From contig NZ_VNHX01000001.1 in the NCBI RefSeq assembly GCF_008124885.1, positions 186,001 through 250,000 of the forward strand: a DNA stretch of 64,000 bases, written 5' to 3'. The translations under genes and the position numbers were made by a program. Shown one piece after another: positions 36,260-46,047 of the stretch. The notes below the pieces were generated by a model. It was not told the DNA's origin. It ran no database searches and saw only the letters and a list, made by a program, of their open reading frames with translations. Positions within the stretch are counted from its first letter, which is position 1, and every line of letters starts with the position of its first letter. This DNA comes from Sphingobacterium allocomposti. GTDB taxonomy: Bacteria > Bacteroidota > Bacteroidia > Sphingobacteriales > Sphingobacteriaceae.

Positions 36260-38035
36260 TTAAATGGCTTTGGTTTTCTCCCGCAGCCACGTTGCTTCTT
36301 CTTCAGTAAGGTGATCCGCCAGCTTTTCAAAGACCCAGGCATTGTAATTGTTGAGCCAATCGATGTGCTTTTGGTCCAGATGTGTTTTATCTACCAGATC
36401 CGTGTCGATATAGCAGATCGTCAACGTTTCGAAATGGAGAAACTCGCCAAATGCATTGTTTTTTAAAGTCTTCGTAAGGACAAGGTTTTCGATACGGATG
36501 CCGTATTCACCTTCGCGGTAAAGTCCGGGCTCTATCGAGGTAATCATGCCTTCCTCTACGGCGATATCGATATTCGACGGATTAAAGGTGTGTGGCCCTT
36601 CATGTACATTTAAGAAGAAGCCGACGCCGTGTCCGGTACCATGTCCGTAGTTGCGGAAGGTTTCCCAGATCGGCCGGCGTGTAATGGCATCGATCTGATA
36701 ACCGCGTGTACCTATTGGAAAAACCGCCATTGAACCCTCTATGGTGCCCTTGAGAACAATTGTATAATCTTCCTTTTCAGCAGCCGTAATGTTTCCTAAG
36801 GACACGACGCGGGTGATATCGGTTGTACCATCTCTGTACTGTCCTCCAGAGTCGATCAGCAGCAAACCGTGCGGCTGCAATGTGGCGTTGCTCTCTTCTG
36901 TGGCCTTATAGTGGGGGAGGGCGCCATGCGCACGATAGCCGGCGATGGTGTCAAACGAGATATCCACAAACCCTTCGCCCTCGGCGCGCAGTTGCTGCAG
37001 ACGTTCCGCAATCGACATTTCGGTGAGGTTTCCTTGTGAAACATGCTCTTCTATCCACTTGAAGAAGCGCGTCATGGCCACGCCGTCTTTAACCATGGCA
37101 TTGCGTGTGTGCGCAATTTCCACCTCATTTTTTAATGCCTTAAGGCGCGTTGAAGGGTTAATATCCTCCACAATCCGCGTGCGCTTCGGTACAGCATCGT
37201 ATAGCGCAAAGCACGTGCGTTTCGGATCCAGCAAAATGCTGTCCGCCTGTATGTTAGCTACCGCGTTAAACGTGTCTTCATACGGCTTTATGGTCACGCC
37301 GGCCTCCGCCAGCCGCCCGCGCTCCGCGTCAGATAACTTACGCCCATCCATAAATAGCGTGGCCTGTTCCTCTTCCAATAACAGGAAGCCCAGCACGACA
37401 GGGTTACACTTTACGTCACTTCCACGCATGTTCAGCACCCACGCTAAGTCGTCCAGCGAGGATATGAGATGCGCTTGAGCACGCTTTGCTTTAAGCTTTT
37501 CGCGTACACGCTCCAATTTGTTTTCCGTCGACATGCCGGTAGTCATTTCGTCCAGGAGGTAGGCTTTCGCTGTCGGAAGCGCAGGACGCTCCTTCCAAAT
37601 CACGTCCAGCAGATCGAGGTGCCCGTCCACGGCTATGCCTGCCGGTCTCAGTGCTTCTTCTACAGCCTTTGCAACAGCCACCGAAGCTAGGTTGCCATCA
37701 AAGGCGACCCTGCTGCCGGGGGCTAGACGTTCCGCCAGCCAAAATGCATACTCAGCAGCTCCCTGTACCTTCAGTTTTACCAGTTCAAACCCTGAGCCAG
37801 CAAGCTGTTCGGCAGCTTGGACAAAGTAGCGGGAGTCTGTCCACAGGCCGGCAAAGTCCTGCGTGATGGCCAAGGTGCCTGCAGATCCCGTAAAGCCGGA
37901 AACCCAAGCTATACATTTGTACCGCTCCGGCAGATATTCGCTAATGTGGGGGTCAGATGATGGAATTATATACGCGTCGATGCCGCGAACCTTCATCTGT
38001 TCACGTAACGCCTGTAACCGTTCTACATGTGCCAT
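36260..38035 (-). CDS. Xaa-Pro aminopeptidase (M24B, three-domain type)
   Basis: Removes N-terminal residues preceding proline. The 591-aa length and the N-terminal ERLQALREQMKVRGIDAYII match the eukaryotic-like XPNPEP1 type with two creatinase-like N domains and a catalytic C domain. Metal ligands are in DSGGQYRDGTTDITR (two Asp), GTGHGVGFFLNVHEGP (His), SIEPGLYREGEYGIRIENL (two Glu). No signal peptide, so probably cytoplasmic. The large repeat block 2 begins within about 100 bp of its start codon. Confidence 0.94.
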   Translation of the reverse strand: MAHVERLQALREQMKVRGIDAYIIPSSDPHISEYLPERYKCIAWVSGFTGSAGTLAITQDFAGLWTDSRYFVQAAEQLAGSGFELVKLKVQGAAEYAFWLAERLAPGSRVAFDGNLASVAVAKAVEEALRPAGIAVDGHLDLLDVIWKERPALPTAKAYLLDEMTTGMSTENKLERVREKLKAKRAQAHLISSLDDLAWVLNMRGSDVKCNPVVLGFLLLEEEQATLFMDGRKLSDAERGRLAEAGVTIKPYEDTFNAVANIQADSILLDPKRTCFALYDAVPKRTRIVEDINPSTRLKALKNEVEIAHTRNAMVKDGVAMTRFFKWIEEHVSQGNLTEMSIAERLQQLRAEGEGFVDISFDTIAGYRAHGALPHYKATEESNATLQPHGLLLIDSGGQYRDGTTDITRVVSLGNITAAEKEDYTIVLKGTIEGSMAVFPIGTRGYQIDAITRRPIWETFRNYGHGTGHGVGFFLNVHEGPHTFNPSNIDIAVEEGMITSIEPGLYREGEYGIRIENLVLTKTLKNNAFGEFLHFETLTICYIDTDLVDKTHLDQKHIDWLNNYNAWVFEKLADHLTEEEATWLREKTKAI

Positions 38036-38691
38036 TTTTATTCTTTTCTAGTACGGCCGCAATTTAGAAAATATGTTAGGAATAACGGTCTTTTTCGTCT
38101 CATTTTAGTTGGGGGTAATAAGGTTTGTAAAAGCCGTAAAGTCGTTGATTTGTGAAGTCGTGAAGTGGGTGGCTAATGGCAGATGGCTGATAGCAGATAG
38201 CTAATAGCAGATGGCAAATGGCCAACATATAAAGTCGTAAAGTCGTTGATTTGTGAAGTCGTGAAGTGAGTGGCTAATAGCAGATAGCAGATGCTGATAG
38301 CAGATAGCTAATGGCAGATGGCTGATAGCAGATGGCTAGTGGCGGATGGCTATAAATCGTGAAGTGGTTTTTGATAGCAACGAGCGTCATCTAACCATTC
38401 TAACCCATCTAACTACTCTAACTCCTAATAATAGCCGTAAAGTCGTTGATTTGTAAAGTCGCGAGGAGGTACGACGAAGCGATCTAATCTGCTAACTATT
38501 CTAACTTCTGATTTCTAACTTCTCACTTCTAATAGCTATAAGCCGCCGAGTCGTTGATTTGTAAAGTCGTGAGGAGGTACGACGAAGCGATCTAACCTGC
38601 TAACTATTCTAACTTGTCATTTCTAACTACTCACTTCTCCATACTAACTACTCAAATCTCACTTCTAATATCTGACTTCTCACTTCTTCAT

Positions 38692-38915
38692 AGCCCCTCA
38701 ACCCGGGGCGGGGTTTTACTTGGAGGGACCCAAGTAAACAAGGTCCTCCGGCCGAGGTTCTTGATGCTACCGTGCCTTATCCTAGCCTAAACCGTTCCAA
38801 ACTCACTACGTTCAGACAAGGAACGGTTCTTCACGGCTAGTATGACGGCCCGCTGACGCAGTCGAACCGATGCCGGTTCTTTCCCTCCGCTCAAGGCAGC
38901 CTTTCCATAGAGTTA
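38692..38915. repeat. Hairpin-rich non-periodic insert in repeat block 2
   Basis: About 220 bp unlike the surrounding modules. Inverted repeats seen: TTTACTTGG (38715-38723) with CCAAGTAAA (38729-38737); AACCGTTCC (38790-38798) with GGAACGGTT (38820-38828), nested inside CTAGCC (38782) and GGCTAG (38835). No reading frame is convincing. Confidence 0.6.
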
Positions 38916-38934
38916 GCCGTAAAGTTGTGGATTT

Positions 38935-39068
38935 GTAGGTCGTCGTGTCTAAGCACAACGATTGACCTCGTAGAGGTCATATCCCGATAGAAAACCGGGC
39001 ATCAATTACACGACCCCATAGGGGTCGAATATCTCTTCGCGATAGGCATAGCGAAACAAAGTTGCTAG
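38935..39068 (-). repeat. 134-bp multi-hairpin module, copy 1
   Basis: Minus-strand copy with one substitution relative to the copies at 44248 and 49163. It holds hairpins CGACCCC-TAT-GGGGTCG, CCCG/CGGG, GACCTC-TAC-GAGGTC and an imperfect TCGTTGTG/CACGACGA. Confidence 0.88.
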
Positions 39069-39488
39069 TTAATAGCTAGGCAGATGGCTATAAGCCGCAG
39101 AGTCGTTGATTTGTAAAGTCGTGAGGAAGTACGACGAAGCGATCTAACCTGCTAACTATTCTAACTTGTCATTTCTAATTTCTCACTTCTAATAGCTAAT
39201 AGCGGATGGCTGATAGCAGATAGCTAATGGCAGATGGCAAATGGCCAACACATAAAGTTGTAAAGTCGCTGATTCGTAAAGTTGTGGATTTGTGGTCGCG
39301 AGGAGGTCCGACGAAGCGACCTAACCTGCTAACTATTCTAACCTGCTAACTATTCTAACTTCTCACTTCTCACTTCTCACTTCTCACTTCTCACTTCTCA
39401 AATCTCACTTCTCAAATCTCACTTCTCAAATCTCACTTCTGATTTCTAACTTCTCCAATTACCAATCACCATCTAATCAATTTTTAAT

Positions 39489-39496
39489 TAAGTTTG
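39489..39496 (+). promoter_or_regulatory. Possible -7 element of dacB promoter
   Basis: TAAGTTTG matches the Bacteroidota -7 consensus TAnnTTTG and lies 20 bp before the dacB ATG. I see no TTTG at the expected -33 distance; that stretch is degenerate repeat sequence. The leader would be very short. Confidence 0.35.
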
Positions 39497-39515
39497 CTTG
39501 AAAGAACCATATAGA

Positions 39516-40931
39516 ATGAAAACGAGTTTATACTGTTTCTCGCTCATTGCTATGCTGTATACCGGCAGCGTACACGGGCAGGGAGTCAAAGAAAAAATCG
39601 CGTCGGCCTACCAGACATTTGCGCACGACGGAAGACTGAGAAATGGAATCGCCGCATTCACCGTGCTGGATGGGAAAACCGGCGCCGTTATCTTCTCCGA
39701 TAACGCATCACTGGGACTGCCGACGGCGTCTACCATGAAGGTGATCACGTCTATCACCGTACTGGACATACTTGGGCCCGAGTATCGGTTTAAGACGCAG
39801 CTAGCGTATGCCGGCACCGTTGATAGCCTCGGTGTCCTGCACGGCGACCTTCTTATTTCAGGATCTGGCGACCCGACCCTGGGGAGCGACCGCTATCCCG
39901 ATGCCACCGAAGCTGCTGTTATGAACAAGTGGATAGCAGCCGTCAGACAGGCGGGAATCTCGCACGTCAATGGACGCATCGTCGGCGACGATCTACATTT
40001 CAACGGGAACGATATTCCAGGCGGATGGAGCTGGAACGACATGGGGAATTACTATGGCGCGGGTATATCCGGGCTTAACTGGCGGGAAAACAAAGCCGGT
40101 ATCACCTTTTCGCCCGGCAATGTGGGCCAACCGGCATCTATCGTAAAAATCAGCAGTCCGCTCGAAGGTATTACTCTTGTCAATGAGGTGACTACAGGTG
40201 CCGACGGCACCGGCGACAATGTGTACGCCTATGCCGCTCCCTACTCGCAGGTTATATACGTACGCGGAACCTACGGCAGGGACCTTAAGAAGACCATTGA
40301 AATCTCCGTACCTGACCCCGCCATGGATCTGGCGCAGCAGTTTACCGCTGCCCTGTATAACCAAGGAATTGCCGTGGATAGCCTACCGACCACAGGGAGA
40401 CGCCTTCGGAACCAAGGACAGCGGCTGAGCCCGCCAAACAAGGTGCTGGATACGCACCAATCGCCGCCTCTGCGTGATATTGTGTATTGGTTTAACCAGA
40501 AAAGTATCAATCTATACGGAGAGGCCCTGCTTAAAACGTTCGGCCTCGTAAGCGGCAACAAACCGGGAACGGGCGAAGCGGCGCAACTGGTAACAAAATA
40601 CTGGGAACAGAAGCTAAAAATTCAGGGCAGCGAGCTGAAAATAATAGATGGCTCGGGGTTGTCTCCGCAGAACAGGGTCACGACGGCCGCGATGTCCGGT
40701 ATCATGCATTACGCGCAAAGCCGCCCGTGGTTCGCCGACTTCGAAAAGAGCTTGCCGACGATCAATGGCATGTCCATGAAGAGCGGAACCATAGGAGGTG
40801 TACTCGGATACACGGGATACCATCAGGGAAAGTCGGGACAGGTTACGTTCTCGCTGCTGGTCAATAATTATACAGGGAGCAGTTCGTCTATGCGTCAGGC
40901 GATGTTTAAGCTCCTTGACAGCTTAAAATAG
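39516..40931 (+). CDS. dacB: D-alanyl-D-alanine carboxypeptidase/endopeptidase PBP4 (S13)
   Basis: Periplasmic enzyme that trims and cleaves peptidoglycan crosslinks. From the ATG at 39516 it is 471 aa with a signal peptide (FSLIAMLYTGSVHG). Active-site motifs: SxxK as STMK at 72-75, SxN as SIN in NQKSINLYGE, and KSGTIGG in the KTG position. The in-frame ATG at 39498 only adds MKEPYR before the signal and is not preferred. The promoter region directly abuts a run of 7-bp repeats, which could tune expression. Confidence 0.93.
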   Translation: MKTSLYCFSLIAMLYTGSVHGQGVKEKIASAYQTFAHDGRLRNGIAAFTVLDGKTGAVIFSDNASLGLPTASTMKVITSITVLDILGPEYRFKTQLAYAGTVDSLGVLHGDLLISGSGDPTLGSDRYPDATEAAVMNKWIAAVRQAGISHVNGRIVGDDLHFNGNDIPGGWSWNDMGNYYGAGISGLNWRENKAGITFSPGNVGQPASIVKISSPLEGITLVNEVTTGADGTGDNVYAYAAPYSQVIYVRGTYGRDLKKTIEISVPDPAMDLAQQFTAALYNQGIAVDSLPTTGRRLRNQGQRLSPPNKVLDTHQSPPLRDIVYWFNQKSINLYGEALLKTFGLVSGNKPGTGEAAQLVTKYWEQKLKIQGSELKIIDGSGLSPQNRVTTAAMSGIMHYAQSRPWFADFEKSLPTINGMSMKSGTIGGVLGYTGYHQGKSGQVTFSLLVNNYTGSSSSMRQAMFKLLDSLK

Positions 40932-41231
40932 GTGCTCTTCAATGAGGATGTGCCCGACCATGGATGACTCGAATGCTGGGCAGTGAGCTGGGGAATTTTC
41001 TATTTGCGGTGGTGAGCAGACGCAAAAGAATAAAATGACAGCTTCGGAAAAAAATTAGCGAATCTTCTTTTGAAGTTTTAGCTTTGTAGCGAAATAATAA
41101 CACAATTTTAGCAGTAAATGACGTTGAAGGTACTGGATACAAAGAGCAGATGCATAGCGCAAAGTTGCGGTTTTGCAGCTCCTGTGGATCGGTACTTCTT
41201 CTACTTTACGTAACATTTTTTTACTTAGGAT
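40932..41231. other. Intergenic region between dacB and maeB
   Basis: 300 bp without a gene. It holds the maeB promoter candidate at 41055-41086 and a leader of about 140 bp. No terminator hairpin with a T-run is visible after dacB. Confidence 0.5.
41055..41086 (+). promoter_or_regulatory. Promoter candidate for maeB
   Basis: TTAG at 41055-41058, 20-bp spacer, TAGCTTTG at 41079-41086. The -7 box is a full match to TAnnTTTG and the -33 box has one mismatch to TTTG. Confidence 0.5.
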
Positions 41232-43511
41232 ATGAGTAACAACAGAAAAAAAGATGCGTTGGATTACCACGCCATGGGCAGACCTGGAAAGATAGCCGTG
41301 GTGCCAACGAAGCCGCACAATTCACAGCGCGACTTATCACTAGCATACTCGCCGGGCGTAGCGGAGCCTTGCCTGGCTATTGCGCAGAATAGTGAAGATG
41401 CTTACAAATATACTTCTAAGGGCAATCTTGTCGCCGTTATCAGCAACGGTACCGCCGTATTGGGCCTGGGGGATATCGGCGCTCAGGCCGGTAAACCGGT
41501 TATGGAAGGAAAGGGATTGTTGTTCAAAATTTTTGCGGACATTGATGTGTTTGACATTGAACTGGACACAAAAAATGTGGACGAATTTGTCAATATTGTA
41601 AAGGCGCTGGAGCCTACTTTCGGTGGGATCAACCTGGAGGACATTAAAGCCCCCGAATGTTTCGAGATAGAGCGCAGGCTGAAGGAAGAGATGAACATTC
41701 CGGTGATGCATGACGATCAGCATGGGACCGCGATTATTTCAGGAGCGGCGTTAATTAACGCGTGTGAACTGACGGGGAAGGACATCAGCCAGATTAAGAT
41801 CGTGGTCAATGGTGCGGGGGCCGCAGCGATCTCGTGTACTGCAATGTACATCGCCGTGGGCGCGAATAAAGAAAATATCGTTATGCTGGACAGCAAGGGA
41901 GTGATCCGCAAAGATCGCGAAAACCTGGACGGCACGAAGGCAGTCTATGCTACCGACCGCGATATCCACACCCTGGAGGAAGCGGTGAAAGGGGCAGATG
42001 TCTTCATCGGCCTTTCGGCAGCCGACGTACTTACGCCTGATATGCTTCGGTCCATGAACCCCCGTCCGATCGTGCTGGCTATGGCCAATCCGAATCCCGA
42101 GATTGCATATGACTTGGCGCTAGAAACGCGCGACGATGTTATTATGGGGACAGGACGTTCAGATTTTCCGAACCAGGTCAATAACGTATTGGGATTCCCA
42201 TACATCTTCCGTGGTGCCCTGGACGTACGTGCTACGGGGATTAACGAAGAGATGAAGATTGCTGCGGTGCATGCATTGGCGGCCCTGGCGAAGCAGCCGG
42301 TGCCGGAAGAGGTAAATCAGGCGTACGATACGAGCAATCTGAAGTTCGGCCCGGATTACATTATTCCGAAACCAACAGACCCACGGTTGATTACGGAAGT
42401 GTCGGTAGCGGTGGCGAAAGCGGCGATAGCTTCTGGCGTTGCGCGGAAGGAGATTGCCGATTGGGACAAATACAAGGAAGATCTTCGTAAGCGCCTCGGG
42501 AAGGATGATGGCATTATGCGCAATCTAACAACCAAAGCAAAGCAAAATCCTAAGCGGGTGGTATTTGCTGAAGCCGACAACTATAAAACCCTGCGTGCAG
42601 CACAAATCGTCAAGGAAGAAAAGATAGCCCATCCGATCTTGCTTGGCAACAGGCAGAAAATAGAAGGACTAATCAAAGAATACGACTTCGAGTTGCAGGG
42701 CGTGGATATTATCGATCCGAACGAGGAGAAAAATTCAGAACGCTTTCAACGATTTACGCAGCACTTATATAAGCGTAGGCAACGTCGCGGCATCTCCGAG
42801 AACGATGCAAAAAAGCTAATGACCAACCGCAATTATTTCGCTGCCAGCATGGTGCAGTTTGGCGAGGCTGATACGCTGATCTCGGGGCTCACGAGAAATT
42901 ACGCCTCGACAATTAAGCCTGCACTGCAGGTTATCGGAGCAAAACCGAATAGCCGCGTGGCGGGGATGTATATGATGCTAACCGCGAAAGGACCGATCTT
43001 CTTTGGCGACACTACCGTAAATGAGGACCCAACGCCCGAAGAATTGGCCGACATTACGATGTTGCTCGAAAACGCCATTAAACGTTTCAATATAAAGCCA
43101 CGGATTGCCTTGTTGTCTTATTCGAACTTCGGGTCTAATGACGGTCGCGTAGCAACAAAAATGCGGGAGACGGCAAAGATTTTACGGGAGAAGGCGCCGG
43201 ACGTCATTGTCGATGGCGATATTCAGGCGAACTTTGCATTGAACAGCGATCTGCTGAAGGCTAATTTTCCGTTTAGCACGTTAAACGGGGAAGCGGCTAA
43301 TACGTTGGTATTTCCAAACTTAGAATCGGGAAACATCGCGTACAAGCTACTACAGGAAGTTGGCAATGCAGAAGCTGTCGGGCCTATTCTGCTGGGGATG
43401 AATAAACCTGTACACGTTTTACAGCTGGACAGCTCAGTCCGCGAGATCGTTAACATGGTGACTATCGCTGTAGTGGACGTGCAGGAGCACGAAAAGGAAA
43501 GCAACCGCTAG
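41232..43511 (+). CDS. maeB: NADP-dependent malic enzyme with phosphotransacetylase-like C-terminal domain
   Basis: Decarboxylates malate to pyruvate with NADP reduction, supplying NADPH and pyruvate. The 759-aa MaeB form has the malic enzyme part in residues 1-430 ([44 protein letters not shown], the NADP fold [12 protein letters not shown], and [20 protein letters not shown]) and a PTA-like regulatory domain after about 440 ([44 protein letters not shown]). The PTA domain of MaeB is regulated by acetyl-CoA and lacks transacetylase activity in known cases. A terminator follows. Confidence 0.96.
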   Translation: MSNNRKKDALDYHAMGRPGKIAVVPTKPHNSQRDLSLAYSPGVAEPCLAIAQNSEDAYKYTSKGNLVAVISNGTAVLGLGDIGAQAGKPVMEGKGLLFKIFADIDVFDIELDTKNVDEFVNIVKALEPTFGGINLEDIKAPECFEIERRLKEEMNIPVMHDDQHGTAIISGAALINACELTGKDISQIKIVVNGAGAAAISCTAMYIAVGANKENIVMLDSKGVIRKDRENLDGTKAVYATDRDIHTLEEAVKGADVFIGLSAADVLTPDMLRSMNPRPIVLAMANPNPEIAYDLALETRDDVIMGTGRSDFPNQVNNVLGFPYIFRGALDVRATGINEEMKIAAVHALAALAKQPVPEEVNQAYDTSNLKFGPDYIIPKPTDPRLITEVSVAVAKAAIASGVARKEIADWDKYKEDLRKRLGKDDGIMRNLTTKAKQNPKRVVFAEADNYKTLRAAQIVKEEKIAHPILLGNRQKIEGLIKEYDFELQGVDIIDPNEEKNSERFQRFTQHLYKRRQRRGISENDAKKLMTNRNYFAASMVQFGEADTLISGLTRNYASTIKPALQVIGAKPNSRVAGMYMMLTAKGPIFFGDTTVNEDPTPEELADITMLLENAIKRFNIKPRIALLSYSNFGSNDGRVATKMRETAKILREKAPDVIVDGDIQANFALNSDLLKANFPFSTLNGEAANTLVFPNLESGNIAYKLLQEVGNAEAVGPILLGMNKPVHVLQLDSSVREIVNMVTIAVVDVQEHEKESNR

Positions 43512-43525
43512 TCGCGGCGAAGGCG

Positions 43526-43555
43526 GGTGGTACCGATTGGCGGTGCCACCGTTTT
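43526..43555 (+). terminator. Intrinsic terminator of maeB
   Basis: GGTGGTACC (43526-43534) pairs with GGTGCCACC (43542-43550) through one G-U pair, loop of seven, then GTTTT. It lies 15 bp after the maeB stop and 20 bp before the ruvA start. Confidence 0.65.
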
Positions 43556-43574
43556 ATACTTTTATCTAATTATC

Positions 43575-44159
43575 ATGTACGATTACTTTCAGGGGAGGCT
43601 TGTTTTTAAGGCTCCTACGCATGTTATCCTTGATGTGGGAGGTATAGGTTACCATATCCATATATCGCTGACTACATTTTCTCAGATCAAGGATCAGGAA
43701 AGCTGCAAGCTTTATGTGTCGTTTCAGGTGCGGGAAGATGCGCATACGCTTTACGGCTTTGCGACCGAAGCAGAGCGACAGCTATTTAACCACCTGATTT
43801 CCGTGTCGGGCATCGGGCCTAATACTGGCCGGATGATGCTTTCTTCCATCACTCCCGAAGAGATTCAGTCAGCGATTATCAACGGACAGGTGCAAGTCAT
43901 TCAGAAAATTAAAGGAATCGGACCGAAATCAGCACAGCGCGTGATTTTGGAGCTGCAGGACAAACTGAAGAAACAAGGGGCAGATGCCCTTATTCCAATG
44001 CCTATCACCAAACAATCTGTTCCGGAGGAGGCGCTTACGGCCCTGGTCATGCTTGGATTTGGTAAGCCGCAGGCGGAAAAGGTATTAAATGGTCTGGTGG
44101 CAGCAGACCCCAACCAGACGGTCGAAGAGTTGATAAAAGCAGCACTTAAGCGACTTTAA
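43575..44159 (+). CDS. ruvA: Holliday junction branch migration protein RuvA
   Basis: Binds four-way DNA junctions and loads RuvB. From the ATG at 43575 it is 194 aa, starting MYDYFQGRLVFKAPTHVILD (OB-fold domain I). Domain II has the HhH motifs VSGIGPNTGRMML and IKGIGPKSAQRVILEL. Domain III (EEALTALVMLGFGKPQAEKV) binds RuvB. An upstream in-frame ATG at 43527 lies inside the maeB terminator and is rejected. ruvB and ruvC are not in the window. Repeat block 3 begins directly after the stop. Confidence 0.96.
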   Translation: MYDYFQGRLVFKAPTHVILDVGGIGYHIHISLTTFSQIKDQESCKLYVSFQVREDAHTLYGFATEAERQLFNHLISVSGIGPNTGRMMLSSITPEEIQSAIINGQVQVIQKIKGIGPKSAQRVILELQDKLKKQGADALIPMPITKQSVPEEALTALVMLGFGKPQAEKVLNGLVAADPNQTVEELIKAALKRL

Positions 44160-44164
44160 ACACG

Positions 44165-44672
44165 AGGCTAATGGCTGTTGACCCATAGCTTATCGCTGCT
44201 ATCTGCCATTAGCCGTCGGCTATTAGCCATCTGCCATTAGCTATTAACTAGCAACTTTGTCTCGCTATGCCTATCGCGAAGAGATATTCGACCCCTATGG
44301 GGTCGTGTAATTGATGCCCGGTTTTCTATCGGGATATGACCTCTACGAGGTCAATCGTTGTGCTTAGACACGACGACCTACAAATCCACAACTTTACGAA
44401 TCAGCGACTTTACGACTTTATGTGTTGGCCATTTGCAATTTGCTATTAGCTATCTGCTATCTGCCATTAGCCACCCACTTCACGACTTCACAAATCAACG
44501 ACTTTACAACTTTATGTGTTGGCCATTTGCTATTATCTATCTGCCATCAGCCATCAGCTATTAGCCACTCACTTCATGACTTCACAAATCAACGACTTTA
44601 TAGCGATGGCCATTCGCCATTTGCTATTAGCTATCTGCTATCAGCCATTTGCCATCAACTATTAACCACTTT
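44165..44672 (+). repeat. Composite heptad/octad repeat block 3
   Basis: Starts within 10 bp of the ruvA stop. Contains 7-bp units (TGCCATT, AGCCATC, TGCTATT, AGCTATC), the 134-bp hairpin module at 44248, and octads (AACGACTT, TACAACTT). CAACG recurs at 44496 and 44590. Ends just before the minus-strand gene fragment at 44688. Confidence 0.88.
44248..44381 (+). repeat. 134-bp multi-hairpin module, copy 2
   Basis: Identical over 134 bp to the copy at 49163-49296. Contains a row of hairpins: CGACCCC/GGGGTCG with loop TAT, CCCG/CGGG, GACCTC/GAGGTC with loop TAC, and TCGTTGTG/CACGACGA. Confidence 0.9.
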
Positions 44673-44687
44673 GAAACGGCCATCTTC

Positions 44688-44793
44688 TTACTGAAAAAAA
44701 TCCTCGAAATAGTCCGCTATCGCTTCGTCTTTTTCAGTGGAACCCAGCCATTTCAAAGCATTCTGAGGCCAAAAATCGGCGTTGAACGATGGT
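44688..44793 (-). pseudogene. Possible 3' stub of a lost gene after the DUF4374 gene
   Basis: On the minus strand, directly after the DUF4374 stop, a frame without a start codon reads FNADFWPQNALKWLGSTEKD and then EAIADYFEDFFQ before TAA at 44690-44688. It looks like a genuine protein C-terminus (amphipathic, normal codon use). A third gene of the TonB receptor operon may have been deleted up to repeat block 3. It may also be chance. Confidence 0.3.
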
Positions 44794-44794
44794 A

Positions 44795-46018
44795 TTATTC
44801 AACCTTCGTAACGGCGGTTATCGAACCTCCTTCAACACGTAACCCTTGCGTTGCGGTGGCCGTAGAAGCATCTACTTTATAAACATAGCTTACGGCGTCT
44901 GTCGTAGCGACGCCGATATAGGCCACGCCGTCCTTGGCTGTATAGTTATTGTATGTAACCGCTTTAATTTTGCTGAGCTCAGGCATGCCGGTTACGTCCT
45001 TAAACGTTTTATTATATACATCTACAATTCCCATATGTTTACCGTCGGTATATCCCGTTCCTTTTTCCGAAGGAGTAGTCATCTGCACAACAAACTTACC
45101 TTGCCCGACATAAATCCAGTTGGTGATATTTTTACCGTTGCTCACCGCTTCGATGTCAAAATAGTAGTCGTCGAATGCGGTTGTGCCCGCGGGAACGCGC
45201 ACAATGGCCGATGGCTTTGTGGAATTCAGCTTCTTATCGCCTGTCGCTACGGAAGAAGAAAACGCATATACATCGCCTTTTTCGTCTACAGCCAGCCCGT
45301 CTCTGAAATAGCGTCCAATGTAGCTGATGCGGTCGTCTTTGATGACCGTCTCCAAGGACATATCGGGGTAGGAGTATACCGCAATCCAGGCATTGTCTGG
45401 AAAGGCAGTCTCAAACGCCGCCTCGCAGCACGCCTTGACAGACATAAACGGTGCATACACTTTGTTGCCGACCTGTTTGATCCATGTGAAGAAGGCTGAT
45501 TCCCCGTTTTTAAGGATATCTTGTACATTCATTGTGCCCTCTTTGGTTATTGTTAAGCTGTTTGTGTTCACCTGATAGTAGTTGGCCAGCGGGTTTGTGA
45601 TGGCTCTCGGGATCTTCAGCATCAGTATATCATCGTTGACCGGTGCGAATGCCTGTACCGTTTCGCTTTGGAAATTGCTTAACTTATTTAGTTTTCCGCC
45701 GACGATGTCGTAGGTGGTCACCGCTCCGGGATTTCCCTGTCCATAGAGCATGCTGAAAAATTTGTTATTATGCGTTACGTAATAGCGGTATGTGCCGTCT
45801 TGTTCCACACCATTTCCCAGAATGGATACAGTACCCGATTCAAGGCTTCCGGTTGTAACCAGATAATCGGCAACAGCTTCTGATGCTACTGGCGTAACAG
45901 CAAGTACAAAGTTACCTCCGGCTGGTGTCTCGGGGGACGGGCCATCACTTTTGCATGAAAATGCTCCTAAAGATACCATAGCGCCTACGGCCAGGCTTGT
46001 CCATTTGTTCGTTCTCAT
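44795..46018 (-). CDS. DUF4374 domain-containing lipoprotein
   Basis: A 407-aa protein with a lipoprotein-type leader (VGAMVSLGAFSCKSDG, Cys22) and a beta-propeller-like body (NFVLAVTPVASEAVADYLVT, GTVSILGNGVEQDGTYRYYV, VFDVT-like blade ends). DUF4374 proteins typically sit next to TonB-dependent receptors thought to import siderophores or haem, as here (29 bp after the receptor). It is likely a surface or periplasmic binding partner; the ligand is unknown. Confidence 0.85.
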   Translation of the reverse strand: MRTNKWTSLAVGAMVSLGAFSCKSDGPSPETPAGGNFVLAVTPVASEAVADYLVTTGSLESGTVSILGNGVEQDGTYRYYVTHNNKFFSMLYGQGNPGAVTTYDIVGGKLNKLSNFQSETVQAFAPVNDDILMLKIPRAITNPLANYYQVNTNSLTITKEGTMNVQDILKNGESAFFTWIKQVGNKVYAPFMSVKACCEAAFETAFPDNAWIAVYSYPDMSLETVIKDDRISYIGRYFRDGLAVDEKGDVYAFSSSVATGDKKLNSTKPSAIVRVPAGTTAFDDYYFDIEAVSNGKNITNWIYVGQGKFVVQMTTPSEKGTGYTDGKHMGIVDVYNKTFKDVTGMPELSKIKAVTYNNYTAKDGVAYIGVATTDAVSYVYKVDASTATATQGLRVEGGSITAVTKVE

Positions 46019-46047
46019 ATTGAAATATTTGTGTTTTATAAATTTGT

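Larger units (their letters stand above)
38120..39475 (-). repeat. Composite heptad/octad/nonad repeat block 2
   Basis: About 1.35 kb between divergent pepP-like and dacB genes. Read on the minus strand it has the module order of blocks 1, 4 and 5. It includes 8-bp units (TAAAGTCG, TTGATTTG), 7-bp units (ATGGCTG, ATAGCAG, CTAATGG), 9-bp units at 38388-38423 (CATCTAACC, ATTCTAACC, CATCTAACT, ACTCTAACT), and a nearly pure heptad tract at about 39353-39450 (CTCACTT, CTCAAAT). A hairpin-rich non-periodic insert and one 134-bp hairpin module lie inside. Confidence 0.88.

Noticed and set aside
44358..44694. Reading frames in the repeat blocks that encode proteins with words such as FTTLCVGH and DFTNQRLY
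   Set aside because: The frames arise from the 7/8-bp repeats, recur in several blocks with different starts, and have no protein-like composition. They are repeat artefacts.
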